Assembly (NCBI GenBank): GCA_030427585.1
Contig: JAUIBW010000019.1
Location: 1-64,000, forward strand
Source of the DNA: Bacteroidia bacterium
GTDB lineage: Bacteria; Bacteroidota; Bacteroidia; Flavobacteriales; Flavobacteriaceae
Length of the DNA: 64,000 nucleotides
Direction of reading: 5' to 3'
A model generated the notes under the pieces. It searched no databases. It was not told the origin of the DNA and saw only the letters and a list, made by a program, of their open reading frames with translations. The position numbers and the translations under genes were made by a program. Of the stretch, positions 53,001-62,412 are shown one piece after another (position 1 is the stretch's first letter; the number at the start of each line of letters is the position of its first letter).

Positions 53001-56000
53001 CCAAACCGATTCAGATATTAAGGTAAAAGAAACCGGGGCAAATCAGAGTATACAAAATGATAAGCGATACCAAACCGGCGATATTGCTATTGTTGGGATA
53101 GCCGGCCGTTATCCTAAAGCCAAAAATATGAACGAATTCTGGAATAACCTGGTTCAAGGAAAAGATTGTGTCGAGGATATACCAGACGTTCGTTTTGGAC
53201 AACGTCTTCATAATAAATTTTCAGAAAAATATCGAGGTGGTTTCATCGATGATATAGACAAGTTTGATTCACTTTTTTTTAATATCTCTCCTAGAGAAGC
53301 TGAATATCTTGATCCGCAGGAAAGACTTTTTCTTGAAGTGGCCTGGGAAGCTATAGAAGACGCTGGTTATTATCCAGAAACATTAGTAGATGACAATGCT
53401 TCTCGAAATATAGGAGTTTATGTAGGAGCTGTATGGACACTTTATCAGGTAATCGGTACAGAAGAAAAGCTAAAAGGGAATTTTGTTAGCCCCAGTTCAC
53501 ACTTATGGGGTATTGCTAATCGGGTGTCGTATGCTTTTAACCTTTCTGGCCCGAGTTTACCTATAGACACGGCTTGTTCCTCAAGTCTAAGTGCGTTATA
53601 TCTCGCTTGTGAAGCAATCTATAAAGGAGAATGCTCTGGTGCCATTGTGGGAGGAGTTAATCTAGACGTTCATCAAAGTAAAATAGATATTAATAAAAGT
53701 GGCGGTGCACTTTCAACAGATGGTGTATGTCGTACCTTTGGTAAAGGAGCTAATGGCTACGTAGCTGGCGAAGGTGTCGGTGCAGTTTATATTAAGCCTC
53801 TTGACAAAGCAGTAAAGGATGGAGACCATGTGTACGGAGTAATCAAAGGTATTGCCGTTAATCATGGAGGAAAAACAAGTGGATTTATGGTACCTAGCCC
53901 TAAATCACAGGCGCAGGTGGTTACTACTGCATTAGAAAACGCTAAAATCGATGCTCGTAGCATTGGTTATGTCGAGGCACACGGAACAGGAACCGAATTG
54001 GGTGATCCTATCGAGATTTCTGGTTTAACAACAGCCTTTCAGGAATATAATGTAGACAAACAGAAATGTTCTATAGGTTCGGTAAAAACCAATATAGGAC
54101 ACCTTGAAGCCGCAGCAGGTATTGTAGGATTGCATAAGGTACTCTTGCAAATGAAATATAAGAAACTTGTTCCTTCTCTTCACTCTTCTGACTTAAACCC
54201 TTTTATCGATTTTAAAAATTCTCCATTTTATGTAGAGCAAACGGTTAAAGAGTGGAAACCTAAGACAATCGAAGGTGTTCAGTACCCACTTCGAGCTGGT
54301 ATTAGTTCTTTTGGTGCCGGTGGAGCCAATGCACATGTTATCATCGAAGAATATGTAACTTCGATTGAAGAAGAAAAAACACCATCTTCAAAATTTAAGG
54401 AGTATATTTTTCCGCTTTCCGCTAGAAATGAAAATCAACTTCGCGAAACAGCAATACGCTTATCTTCATTCCTTCAGGATGATTTGTCTGGAGAAAAACT
54501 ACTTACTTGTAAAGATATTGCGCATACGTTACAAATAGGAAGAAAATCTTTTGATCATCGCCTGGTTATAATTGCAAAAACAAAACAAGAACTAGTTCAA
54601 AAACTTACTTTATTTATTGATGGCAAGCAGGATAATGCGATGCTTACCGGAGAGGTGAAAAATAGCCAAAATATTACACGATTATTAAATCGTAAAGAAA
54701 AAGAAGAATTTATTAAGTTCCTGTCCCAGAGTGGAGATTTAAGTAAGTTAGCACAGCTATGGAGTGTTGGATTTCTTGCAGATTGGCAAGGAATACAAGC
54801 TCTAGAAGCAGGAGCAAAGATCTCTTTGCCAACTTACCCTTTTGCAGATAAGAGACACTGGATTTCTGATACTTCAAAATCACCCAACCTTGGCTTGTAT
54901 TCAACCACTGCTCTTCATCCGTTAATAGATTCTAATGAATCAACATTCGAAAGACAGGTCTTCAAAAAAACCTTTCATGACAAGGATTTCTTTATATACG
55001 ATCACTTGGTATCTGAAATTCCTACTCTACCGGGTGTTGCTTATCTGGATTTTGCACGTAAAGCCGGAGAACTGGCAACCGGAAGAAAAGTTCAAATCAT
55101 TAAAAATATTCTCTGGTTAAGTCCGCTAACTGTAGTTGATTCGGCTCCCAGAGAAGTATGTATAGAACTGAAGCCTAACGGAGGATTAGTACATTTTGAA
55201 GTATTTAGTGAAGAAGAGAATACTACAAAGCAAATATATTCGCAAGGAAAACTTATATATGCAACTCATGAGGAGCTTACTGCAGAACCCGAATATATTG
55301 ATTTAGAAGAGATTCGCACAAGATGTGTAAAAGTTACCGACGGAAAGGAAGCATATCCACTTTTTAAGTCATTAGGATTAGATTTAGGGCCTAGTTTTCA
55401 AGTGCTTCAGGATATTTTCAAAAACGATGATGAAATATTAGGAGAGCTTCTTATTCCAGAAATCCGAAACAATGATTTTAATGATTACTTGCTCCATCCT
55501 TCACTTGTAGATGGTTCTTTTCAGGCAGGTATGGCAGCACAATTGGGAGCGCAAACAGGAGAAATGTTTGTGCCATATTCAATAGGTGAAGTCGAAGTTT
55601 TACAACCGTTGAAACCAAAATGTTTTAGTTATGTCAAAAAAGTAGATGAACCAGGGTCAAAGGTTTCCAAAGTGAATGTTTTTATTGTGGATGAAGATGG
55701 AATGATACTTGTGAAAATCAGAGAATCTATAGGAGTCCCACTGGTTAGTGTTCACGAAAAACCAGATCAAACTAAAGAAGAAGAGGAGTATTCAAAGTTA
55801 TATTACGCTCATGAATGGAAGAAATCTCTATTAGAACAAGAAAAAGTAGTATCTAATGAATCAGGGCCTATTTTACTTTTTAGCTTGGATGAAAAACTCC
55901 AAAAGGTTTATAAGGATCGTTATAAAAAGAATGAAGATATTATACTGATCGAACCTGGAGATAGATATAAGAAATTTGGAAATCATAGATATAAGGTCAA

Positions 56001-59000
56001 CCCCAAAAAACCAGCAGATTTTAAAAAGCTTTTTGAAGCGTTGAATAAAGATACCATCAAAAAAATATGTTTTGCCTGGCCGATAGGAGATGAATTAAAA
56101 GATGATGATGAATATAAAGAAGGTTTTATTGAAAAATCTTTTGATAATGGAATTTATTCATTCCTTATTCTCTGTCAATCTTTGATAGAGCAAAAACTAG
56201 ACAATGTTCAATTATTATATCTGTATTTAGGACAAATAGGTGCTATCCAACCGCATCATGAAGCGATAAATGGCTTTGCCAAGACCCTTCAGATGGAGCA
56301 CCCAAAATTGTATTGCAAAATTCTGGAAATCCAGCAGTCAAAAAAATCTTACGATAAAATTCTGGATATAGCTTTAACCGAATTACATTCTGATAATTCT
56401 AACGAAATGACTATTCGTTATCAGGAAGAAGAGCGCTATGTCAGAAAAGTAAAAGAATTTTCTTTATTTCAGGATCAAGATTCTGATACGACTGATAGCT
56501 TTGGGCTAAAAGAAAATGGAGTATATATTATTACTGGTGGCGCAGGAGGATTGGGACTTATATTTGCAGAATATTTAGCTGCTCAATGTAAAGCACGGTT
56601 AGTACTTACCGGAAGATCGAAACTCTCGGGCGAACGTCAAACAAAATTAGATAAATTAAGTGAAGCCGGTGCAGAAGTAATGTATGTACCAGCAGATATT
56701 TCGATAGCTAAAGATGTCGAGAATCTGATTAAGAAAGCAAAATCGAAGTTCGGGAAAATTAACGGAATTATTCATAGTGCAGGTGTTTTAAGAGATTCGT
56801 ACGTTAGGAATAAAACGCGCGAAGAAATGGAAGCGGTTTTTGCCCCAAAAGTGTACGGGACATTTTATTTGGATAGAGCAACCAAAGATGAAGATCTGGA
56901 CTTTTTTGTAACGTTTTCATCTCTGGCAGCCGTTGGAGGAAATGCAGGGCAGTGTGATTATTCGTTCGCAAATCACTTTATGGATTCCTTTGCAGAGAAA
57001 CGTAAGTTGCTACAGGAAAAAGGAGAAAGAGCAGGAGTGACATTAAGTCTTAACTGGTCTTTATGGGCAGATGGTGGAATGAAGTTGGATGAACAAACCG
57101 AAATTTTCTTTAAAAAGAACCTGGGAATAAAACCTTTAAGTATAGAAACTGGCCTGGAAGCATTTGAAAAAGGCCTTCATACCAGAAAAGTGCAATTTGT
57201 TGTATTAGAAGGAGTACAGGAAAAAATAGAACGAGCCTGGGGTATTAAGGAGAAGGAAACCCCGGAAGCTGTAACAACAGATTCTAAAACTTCAACAGAT
57301 TCTGAAGTACAGGTAGATCAACAAGCAGATAAAGATTTATTTATACTAGTTCGGGATGCATTATCCGAAATTGTTATGGAGATGTTGAAACTGGATCCAG
57401 AAGACATTTCATACGATAAGATATTATTGGATTTAGGGTTTGATTCTATAGGTTTAACGACTTATGCAAATCGAATCAACGAACTTTATGAATTGGATAT
57501 AACGCCGGTACTCTTTTTTGAATATCCATCAATTAAGGAAATAGCAACGTTCCTCTCTAGAGAACATAAGAATGAAGTACAGAAAACTCATAAAGTTTCA
57601 GGAGGTGCTTCTTCCTCTGATACTATAAAAGAAGTTAGTCAATCAACAAAAAGAAAAGAAGAACATTCGGATGCAGAGAAAGATATATATAGCATTAATA
57701 AAGGGTGGAATGCAAGTGCATTGGATCTACAACCTCAATCTTCAGGAGTAGAACTGTCCACAGAAAGCCGTTTTATAGATCAGCCGATCGCTATAGTTGG
57801 TATGAGCGGAGTGATGCCAGGGTCAGAAAATCTAGAAGAATTCTGGGAAAACCTTGAGAATGAAAAGAACTTAATCACTGTGATTCCTGAAGATCGATGG
57901 AATTGGGAGGACTATGATGGAGACCCTTTTAGAGAGAAAAATAAAACCAATTCTAAATGGGGAGGTTTTATGAGTGACGTAGATAAATTCGACCCTTCAT
58001 TTTTTGGAATTTCTCCCAGAGAAGCCGAAATGATGGACCCACAACAGCGAATATTTTTAGAAACCGTCTGGAAAACTATTGAAGATTCGGGACATAAAGT
58101 TTCTGATCTATCGGGTACTAAAACAGGATTATTTGTTGGAGTAGCAACAAGAGATTATGCAGATTCATTAGTAGATAATCAAATTCCGCTCGACGGATAT
58201 ACTGCTTCGGGAAATTCACACTCTGTATTGGTTAATCGGGTTTCTTTTCTGTTAAATCTTCGAGGGCCAAGTGCACCACTGGATACAGCATGTTCCAGTT
58301 CTTTGATTGCAGTTCATAGAGCAATAGAATCCATACATACTGGGAGTTGTGATATGGCTATAGTTGGAGGAGTACAGTTAATGCTTACACCTGCAGCGTA
58401 TATATCATTTGGAATGGCAGGTATGTTAAGCGGTGATGGCAAATGCAAAACCTTTGACAAGAGTGCAAATGGATATGTAAGAGGAGAAGGTTCTGGAGCT
58501 ATATTTCTTAAGCCCCTAGATAAGGCAGAAGCCGATAGAGATCATATTTATGCCGTTATTAAAGCAACTACAGAAAATCACGGAGGAAAGGTTACTATGC
58601 TTACAGCACCTAATCCCGTTGCTCAAACCGATTTACTTGTCGAAGCTTATGAAAAGGCTCATATTGACCCCTCTACAGTTGGATATATCGAATGCCACGG
58701 TACAGGTACCAGTTTGGGAGACCCTATTGAAATTCAGGCGTTAAATAAAACCTTTTCAGAATTATATAAAAAACATGATAAAGTTCCTGCAAAAACTCCC
58801 CACTGTGGTTTATCTTCTGTAAAAACTAATATCGGTCACCTGGAGACAGCAGCAGGAATAGCAGGAGTACTTAAAGTACTGTTATCTCTTAAACACAAAA
58901 AAATACCAGCAACGCTTCACTTCAAAGAACTCAATCCATATATTAATCTTAAAGATAGTCCACTCTACATTGTAGACAAAACACAAAATTGGGAGGTTAT

Positions 59001-60627
59001 AAAGGATGATCAGGATAATACTCTACCAAGAAGAGCAGGAGTAAGTTCGTTTGGTTTTGGGGGAGCAAATTCACATATCGTTTTAGAAGAATATATTGAG
59101 GAAGAAGATCATTCTCAAGTTCAATTAGATGAACCACATATCATTGTACTTTCAGCGAAGACTGAAGATCGACTTAAAGCATACACTCAATTATTATATA
59201 ATTATGTAGAAAAACACAATATTAATCTTACTAATCTTGCTTTTACACTTCAGATAGGGAGAGATGAGATGGATGAACGATTGGGACTGGTGGTAAATTC
59301 GATTGAAGAACTAAAAGAGAAACTTTCAGATTACTTAAGTCAAAAAGAAAACATAGAAGATATTTTCTATGATAGAGTTAAACGAAATAATGTAGCGACC
59401 ATAGACTACACAGAAAATAATGACTTCTCAGAAACGCAGATTAATAAGTACATTAATGATAAGAATTATTCTAGGTTAGCCGAAGCTTGGGTAATGGGAG
59501 TCAATATAGATTGGGCACAGCTTTATAAACAAGTAAAACCAAGACGTATTAGCTTGCCAACATATCCTTTTGCTCGTGAGAGATACTGGTTTAATTTGGC
59601 AGATAGTGAAAAATTGAAATCCGAAGGAGAATTTGAAAAACTTCACCCGTTGTTACATTATAATTCCTCTACACTAAGTCAGCAGTGTTATACTTCTGTT
59701 TTCAGTGGTAAAGAATTTTTTATAAAAGATCATAAGATACAACAGCAAAATGTAATGCCTTTTACCGCCTATTTGGAAATAGCCTATGTAGCAGTAAAAA
59801 AAGCAATACCGGATCTTAATGAATCTACATCTCTGGAATTAAGAAATACCTCTTGGGCAGATTTGCTTACTATTAAAGATAACAAAGAAGTTAATATATC
59901 ACTTGTTGAAAATAATGATAAAGGAGTTGACTATGAAATTTATAGTACAGTAGGAGAAAAAGAAATAATCCATTGCGAGGGAGAAGTTGCGATTATAGCA
60001 AATCAAACTTCAACAACGATTGATATAGCTCAACTCAAAACTCATTTTACAACAGAACCTATTAATCCAGAAGAACTTTATCAGGTTTTGGAACGTATGG
60101 ATATGAGTTATGGCCCTTCTTTTAAGGGAATAAAAAACGTTTACAAGGGAGAAGATCAAATTCTGGCCCAATTAAGTTTACCAAAAACTATAACAGATGA
60201 TTATGAAAACTATACTCTTCATCCAAGTCTTATTGAGAGTTCGTTACAATTGGGAATTGGTTTATTGACTGATCTGGATCCAAAATTAAATCAACCCATA
60301 TTACCTGTTGCAATAGGATCTATAAAGTTATTTTCTCCTTGCCAGAAAGAATTATATGCCTGGGTAAGATACTCAAAAGGAAGCAAACCAGAAGATGGTG
60401 TAGTGAATATAGATATTGATCTCACCGATGGATTAGGAGAGATATGTATTAAAATGAAGTCTTTGTCATTCGATAACTCTTTACATAAGAAGTCTATTAA
60501 AGATTCATATAAGGATTTTGAAATGTTAATAAATGCCATACAGAATTATGATTCAAACCAAACAGAATTCGATGATACAGAAGATCACACTGTAAGCTTT
60601 GATAAATTATTAAAGGATGTATACTAA
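50077..60627 (+). CDS. trans-AT polyketide synthase: ACP, DUF2156, PLP lyase, KS-DH-KR-ACP, KS-DH*
   Basis: 3516 residues. The order is as follows. ACP1 (Ser43 in GIDSF). A DUF2156/MprF-C-terminal, GNAT-like domain (about 165-470; FTLQGSKMRRLRYQVSKFERAG, YLMDLEFYPKSMPLGGLEFA). A tryptophanase/tyrosine phenol-lyase-type PLP domain (about 527-920; Asn680, Asp709, Arg712, Lys752 in SLAKNF, and the carboxylate Arg886). KS1 (about 1001-1425; Cys1167 in DTACSSS, His1302 in EAHGTGT, His1342). A docking remnant ending LPTYPFADKRHW. DH1 (His1643, Asp1812 in DGSFQ). KR (TGGAGGLG at 2153, Tyr2295). ACP2 (Ser2457). KS2 (about 2570-3010; Cys2739, ECHGTGT, KTNIGHLE). A C-terminal DH-like domain with His3219 but Glu3387 where the catalytic Asp is expected. 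No AT anywhere, so a separate acyltransferase must supply malonyl units. No ACP follows DH2; that carrier is probably the ACP at the start of the PKS gene two genes on. The PLP domain keeps all cofactor and amino-acid carboxylate contacts, so a C-S or C-X beta-elimination from a free amino acid is possible. ATG 50077. Confidence 0.93.
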   Translation: MIDKEILLESTECYLKSLISEFTQISIGDNCVSTPFQELGIDSFRILQIIKKLEEEFGTLPKTLLFENFNIGDLSYYFVDKYEGILIEKFKQEKGDSDRATHSNEEPLNSIEKNTKIIDNQNDVYGVKTPVLILEKEVNKHPELLKLVEKLFHQYKNEGSASRGTRNIAPNLFIGAEKKGYFNYSRYKDIILVYSYTGAKDYLSVITEEIYQYCINNNFELNLFTVDQVGSIGGVVFTTTPFGVLSRINIKDFTLQGSKMRRLRYQVSKFERAGKCRTEEYQNGSDEKVDKNITKIIDEWCAPRTMVNPLIHIVKEEILSGNLNAEHRLFLTYLDDVLQNVILISKLSSEENGYLMDLEFYPKSMPLGGLEFAIVEIIKTLKTEEYTILSLGGTYGCKLNSSSNSDPELDKTLDYLRGQNIFNDEGNLQFKNKFRPEHNTVFLSRPVGSNPDNITDIIMMIADPMKMQTSDKENHTFTKLYKQTNVLELKTARQNTSNSNGEFKQVKENLQVEKHKVVIEGEERSIILSDYGYNPLNIPGDQVTFDLKTDSWAQLELPVIQNQLSFLYTQLQQPVDLIESLRNIFPFSYFMLTTAGRTAERAFCKSWPKKGKVLQNLLFPTMIFNQIQNGFTPIELPHPRVYKLDSEDQYKGNLNWEILKKQVKEDSESIAFVFIEMNDNAAGGAPVSLQHLKQVKDLLSEYAIPLVFDTTRIVENALFILEHENEFIGKNVWDVVQEMVSYADAIIASLAKNFCVDKGGLIGTNDAELYNKIQNFIQEESIGLDVIDKKVIGLSFHNRNKIETRVRNRLQSVQTIWRVLKQQGIPVVQPALGHCILIDVKQIPEFELFEYPVASFVSWLYLNTGIRAGAHNVGMQKDTEINNLVRLAIPVGLKQEKIEEIANRLIKAFQKKTNIPEILPKDNQSKTFGNIHTNFNLKMYHNTSGEVVSKTPNSETSSIDNDNNISVTESAGKSTQTDSDIKVKETGANQSIQNDKRYQTGDIAIVGIAGRYPKAKNMNEFWNNLVQGKDCVEDIPDVRFGQRLHNKFSEKYRGGFIDDIDKFDSLFFNISPREAEYLDPQERLFLEVAWEAIEDAGYYPETLVDDNASRNIGVYVGAVWTLYQVIGTEEKLKGNFVSPSSHLWGIANRVSYAFNLSGPSLPIDTACSSSLSALYLACEAIYKGECSGAIVGGVNLDVHQSKIDINKSGGALSTDGVCRTFGKGANGYVAGEGVGAVYIKPLDKAVKDGDHVYGVIKGIAVNHGGKTSGFMVPSPKSQAQVVTTALENAKIDARSIGYVEAHGTGTELGDPIEISGLTTAFQEYNVDKQKCSIGSVKTNIGHLEAAAGIVGLHKVLLQMKYKKLVPSLHSSDLNPFIDFKNSPFYVEQTVKEWKPKTIEGVQYPLRAGISSFGAGGANAHVIIEEYVTSIEEEKTPSSKFKEYIFPLSARNENQLRETAIRLSSFLQDDLSGEKLLTCKDIAHTLQIGRKSFDHRLVIIAKTKQELVQKLTLFIDGKQDNAMLTGEVKNSQNITRLLNRKEKEEFIKFLSQSGDLSKLAQLWSVGFLADWQGIQALEAGAKISLPTYPFADKRHWISDTSKSPNLGLYSTTALHPLIDSNESTFERQVFKKTFHDKDFFIYDHLVSEIPTLPGVAYLDFARKAGELATGRKVQIIKNILWLSPLTVVDSAPREVCIELKPNGGLVHFEVFSEEENTTKQIYSQGKLIYATHEELTAEPEYIDLEEIRTRCVKVTDGKEAYPLFKSLGLDLGPSFQVLQDIFKNDDEILGELLIPEIRNNDFNDYLLHPSLVDGSFQAGMAAQLGAQTGEMFVPYSIGEVEVLQPLKPKCFSYVKKVDEPGSKVSKVNVFIVDEDGMILVKIRESIGVPLVSVHEKPDQTKEEEEYSKLYYAHEWKKSLLEQEKVVSNESGPILLFSLDEKLQKVYKDRYKKNEDIILIEPGDRYKKFGNHRYKVNPKKPADFKKLFEALNKDTIKKICFAWPIGDELKDDDEYKEGFIEKSFDNGIYSFLILCQSLIEQKLDNVQLLYLYLGQIGAIQPHHEAINGFAKTLQMEHPKLYCKILEIQQSKKSYDKILDIALTELHSDNSNEMTIRYQEEERYVRKVKEFSLFQDQDSDTTDSFGLKENGVYIITGGAGGLGLIFAEYLAAQCKARLVLTGRSKLSGERQTKLDKLSEAGAEVMYVPADISIAKDVENLIKKAKSKFGKINGIIHSAGVLRDSYVRNKTREEMEAVFAPKVYGTFYLDRATKDEDLDFFVTFSSLAAVGGNAGQCDYSFANHFMDSFAEKRKLLQEKGERAGVTLSLNWSLWADGGMKLDEQTEIFFKKNLGIKPLSIETGLEAFEKGLHTRKVQFVVLEGVQEKIERAWGIKEKETPEAVTTDSKTSTDSEVQVDQQADKDLFILVRDALSEIVMEMLKLDPEDISYDKILLDLGFDSIGLTTYANRINELYELDITPVLFFEYPSIKEIATFLSREHKNEVQKTHKVSGGASSSDTIKEVSQSTKRKEEHSDAEKDIYSINKGWNASALDLQPQSSGVELSTESRFIDQPIAIVGMSGVMPGSENLEEFWENLENEKNLITVIPEDRWNWEDYDGDPFREKNKTNSKWGGFMSDVDKFDPSFFGISPREAEMMDPQQRIFLETVWKTIEDSGHKVSDLSGTKTGLFVGVATRDYADSLVDNQIPLDGYTASGNSHSVLVNRVSFLLNLRGPSAPLDTACSSSLIAVHRAIESIHTGSCDMAIVGGVQLMLTPAAYISFGMAGMLSGDGKCKTFDKSANGYVRGEGSGAIFLKPLDKAEADRDHIYAVIKATTENHGGKVTMLTAPNPVAQTDLLVEAYEKAHIDPSTVGYIECHGTGTSLGDPIEIQALNKTFSELYKKHDKVPAKTPHCGLSSVKTNIGHLETAAGIAGVLKVLLSLKHKKIPATLHFKELNPYINLKDSPLYIVDKTQNWEVIKDDQDNTLPRRAGVSSFGFGGANSHIVLEEYIEEEDHSQVQLDEPHIIVLSAKTEDRLKAYTQLLYNYVEKHNINLTNLAFTLQIGRDEMDERLGLVVNSIEELKEKLSDYLSQKENIEDIFYDRVKRNNVATIDYTENNDFSETQINKYINDKNYSRLAEAWVMGVNIDWAQLYKQVKPRRISLPTYPFARERYWFNLADSEKLKSEGEFEKLHPLLHYNSSTLSQQCYTSVFSGKEFFIKDHKIQQQNVMPFTAYLEIAYVAVKKAIPDLNESTSLELRNTSWADLLTIKDNKEVNISLVENNDKGVDYEIYSTVGEKEIIHCEGEVAIIANQTSTTIDIAQLKTHFTTEPINPEELYQVLERMDMSYGPSFKGIKNVYKGEDQILAQLSLPKTITDDYENYTLHPSLIESSLQLGIGLLTDLDPKLNQPILPVAIGSIKLFSPCQKELYAWVRYSKGSKPEDGVVNIDIDLTDGLGEICIKMKSLSFDNSLHKKSIKDSYKDFEMLINAIQNYDSNQTEFDDTEDHTVSFDKLLKDVY

Positions 60628-60642
60628 AGGAAAGATAAGGTC

Positions 60643-62412
60643 ATGATAGTAATCGACAATATATTAGAAAAAATTGTTTCAAAGAAAATAGAGAAGAAAG
60701 AAGCTTTAAAATTCTTTGAAGAATTACCCGAAAAAGAGAAAAGTTATTTGGTTTCTAAACTAAAAACGCATTTATCAAATAGGGCTGGCTCAGTAGAGAA
60801 TAATTTTTCCAATAAAAAAGATAGAACACTTAAAGCAGTAACAGAACTTCAGTTAAATGAAGAACATAAGGGATTCATTGATCAAATGGCCCAGAAACTG
60901 GAAAAAAATGCGCCAAAATCCAAAGAAAATGCATCTAAGTGTCAGACATATTTTGTAGATCAAAGAAGAACCGGAGGGTTGAAAAAAGCGTTGAAACGTT
61001 TACAATTTCATTTAACATATAGTAAGGGTGAAGGAGCATACCTTTATGATATTGATGGTAATAAATACATTGATATAGCAAGTGATAATGGAGTTAATCT
61101 ATTTGGTCACCAACCAGACTTTATAAAAGAAGCGATCTCAAAACGGTTAGATAAAGGCTATCCTTTGGTAGGGTATACAGAAGAGCTTTCTCTGGCAACC
61201 CAACTTTTTAGTGAACTTACAGGTCACGAAAGGGTTCTTTTTACACAATCTGGTACAGAGGCAGTTATGTGGGCAGTAAGGATTGCTCGTGCAGCTACTC
61301 AAAAGAAAAAAATAGTAATTTTTGAAGGAGCGTATCATGGATTATCTGATACAGTACTCGCAGCCAAAGATCAGTTTGGTAATAGCATTGCAATGGGGTT
61401 GGGAATGATTCAGGAATTTGCCGATGAGCTTATTGTTCTGGATTATGGAAATATGGACCATCTGGATATTATAGAAGGGAGAGCACACGAAATTGCTGGA
61501 ATCCTGGTAGAACCTGTACAATCCAGAAATCCAAGTAATCAGCCTGTTGAATTCCTAAAGGAGGTACGCAAATTAACTCTTGAAAAAAATATCCTGTTGA
61601 TAATAGATGAAATGATCACTGGATTTAGGGCTTCCTGTAGCGGAGTACAAGGTCTTTGGAAGATTAAAGGAGACCTTGCTACCTATGGAAAAGTTCCTGC
61701 AGGGGGAATGCCTTCCGGGATGATTGCAGGACTTACCAAATACATGAATTATGTAGACGGGGGAACATTTGACTATGATGATAATTCGATGCCCAGTGTT
61801 AAAAAAGCACTTATGGCAGGAACACATACTAGAAACCCAATTAAACTAGCTGCAACACTAGCAATACTTTCCGAAATTAAAAAAAGGAGTTCAACTTCAG
61901 AAAACAATACTGATAAAGCAAGTCCTGATTTCTTACATGAGTTAAATGAAAAGACCAGGCTCATGTGCGAAGAACTGAATTCTTTTTTTAGAGTTAAAAA
62001 TGTGCCATTGATAATCGAGTATTTCAGTTCATTATTCAGATTCAAATTTCTGGATGATCCCAATGGGGTGGTAAAAGAGTTAGTTTTTGTTTTGATGAGA
62101 ATAAATGGAGTTGAAACCAGCCCTTCTGGCAACTGCTTTTTGACATTAGCGCACTCTGATAAGGATATTAAATCTATTATAAGAGTTGTAAAGAAAAGCA
62201 TTGATATGCTATTGAAACAGAACTTCTTTTATATACCTGATAGTATTGAAGAAGATGAAATTAAAGAAGATATCCAGTCGACAATATCTACCATTCCTGA
62301 TATGAGAAACGATCCTGAGCAAGGAACCAAAAAAAATGATCAAATGGAAAAATTAAGAAAATTAATTATATCCGATTTGAATAATTTTCAAGAAAAAGGA
62401 GTAACAATATGA
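60643..62412 (+). CDS. Class III PLP aminotransferase of the PKS cluster
   Basis: A protein of 589 residues. The first 100 residues are helical and Lys/Glu-rich (ILEKIVSKKIEKKEALKFFEELPE), like PKS docking helices. The class III aminotransferase fold follows, with YLYDIDGNKYIDIASDNGVNLFGH, TQSGTEAVMWAVRIARA as the phosphate/substrate loop, IDEMITGFR, and the PLP Lys350 in TYGKVPAGGMP. The C-terminal 50 residues are an acidic linker. It resembles glutamate-1-semialdehyde aminomutase and PKS-embedded aminotransferases that turn a beta-keto group into an amine. It starts 15 bases after the PKS stop and overlaps the next PKS by ATGA. Confidence 0.9.
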   Translation: MIVIDNILEKIVSKKIEKKEALKFFEELPEKEKSYLVSKLKTHLSNRAGSVENNFSNKKDRTLKAVTELQLNEEHKGFIDQMAQKLEKNAPKSKENASKCQTYFVDQRRTGGLKKALKRLQFHLTYSKGEGAYLYDIDGNKYIDIASDNGVNLFGHQPDFIKEAISKRLDKGYPLVGYTEELSLATQLFSELTGHERVLFTQSGTEAVMWAVRIARAATQKKKIVIFEGAYHGLSDTVLAAKDQFGNSIAMGLGMIQEFADELIVLDYGNMDHLDIIEGRAHEIAGILVEPVQSRNPSNQPVEFLKEVRKLTLEKNILLIIDEMITGFRASCSGVQGLWKIKGDLATYGKVPAGGMPSGMIAGLTKYMNYVDGGTFDYDDNSMPSVKKALMAGTHTRNPIKLAATLAILSEIKKRSSTSENNTDKASPDFLHELNEKTRLMCEELNSFFRVKNVPLIIEYFSSLFRFKFLDDPNGVVKELVFVLMRINGVETSPSGNCFLTLAHSDKDIKSIIRVVKKSIDMLLKQNFFYIPDSIEEDEIKEDIQSTISTIPDMRNDPEQGTKKNDQMEKLRKLIISDLNNFQEKGVTI

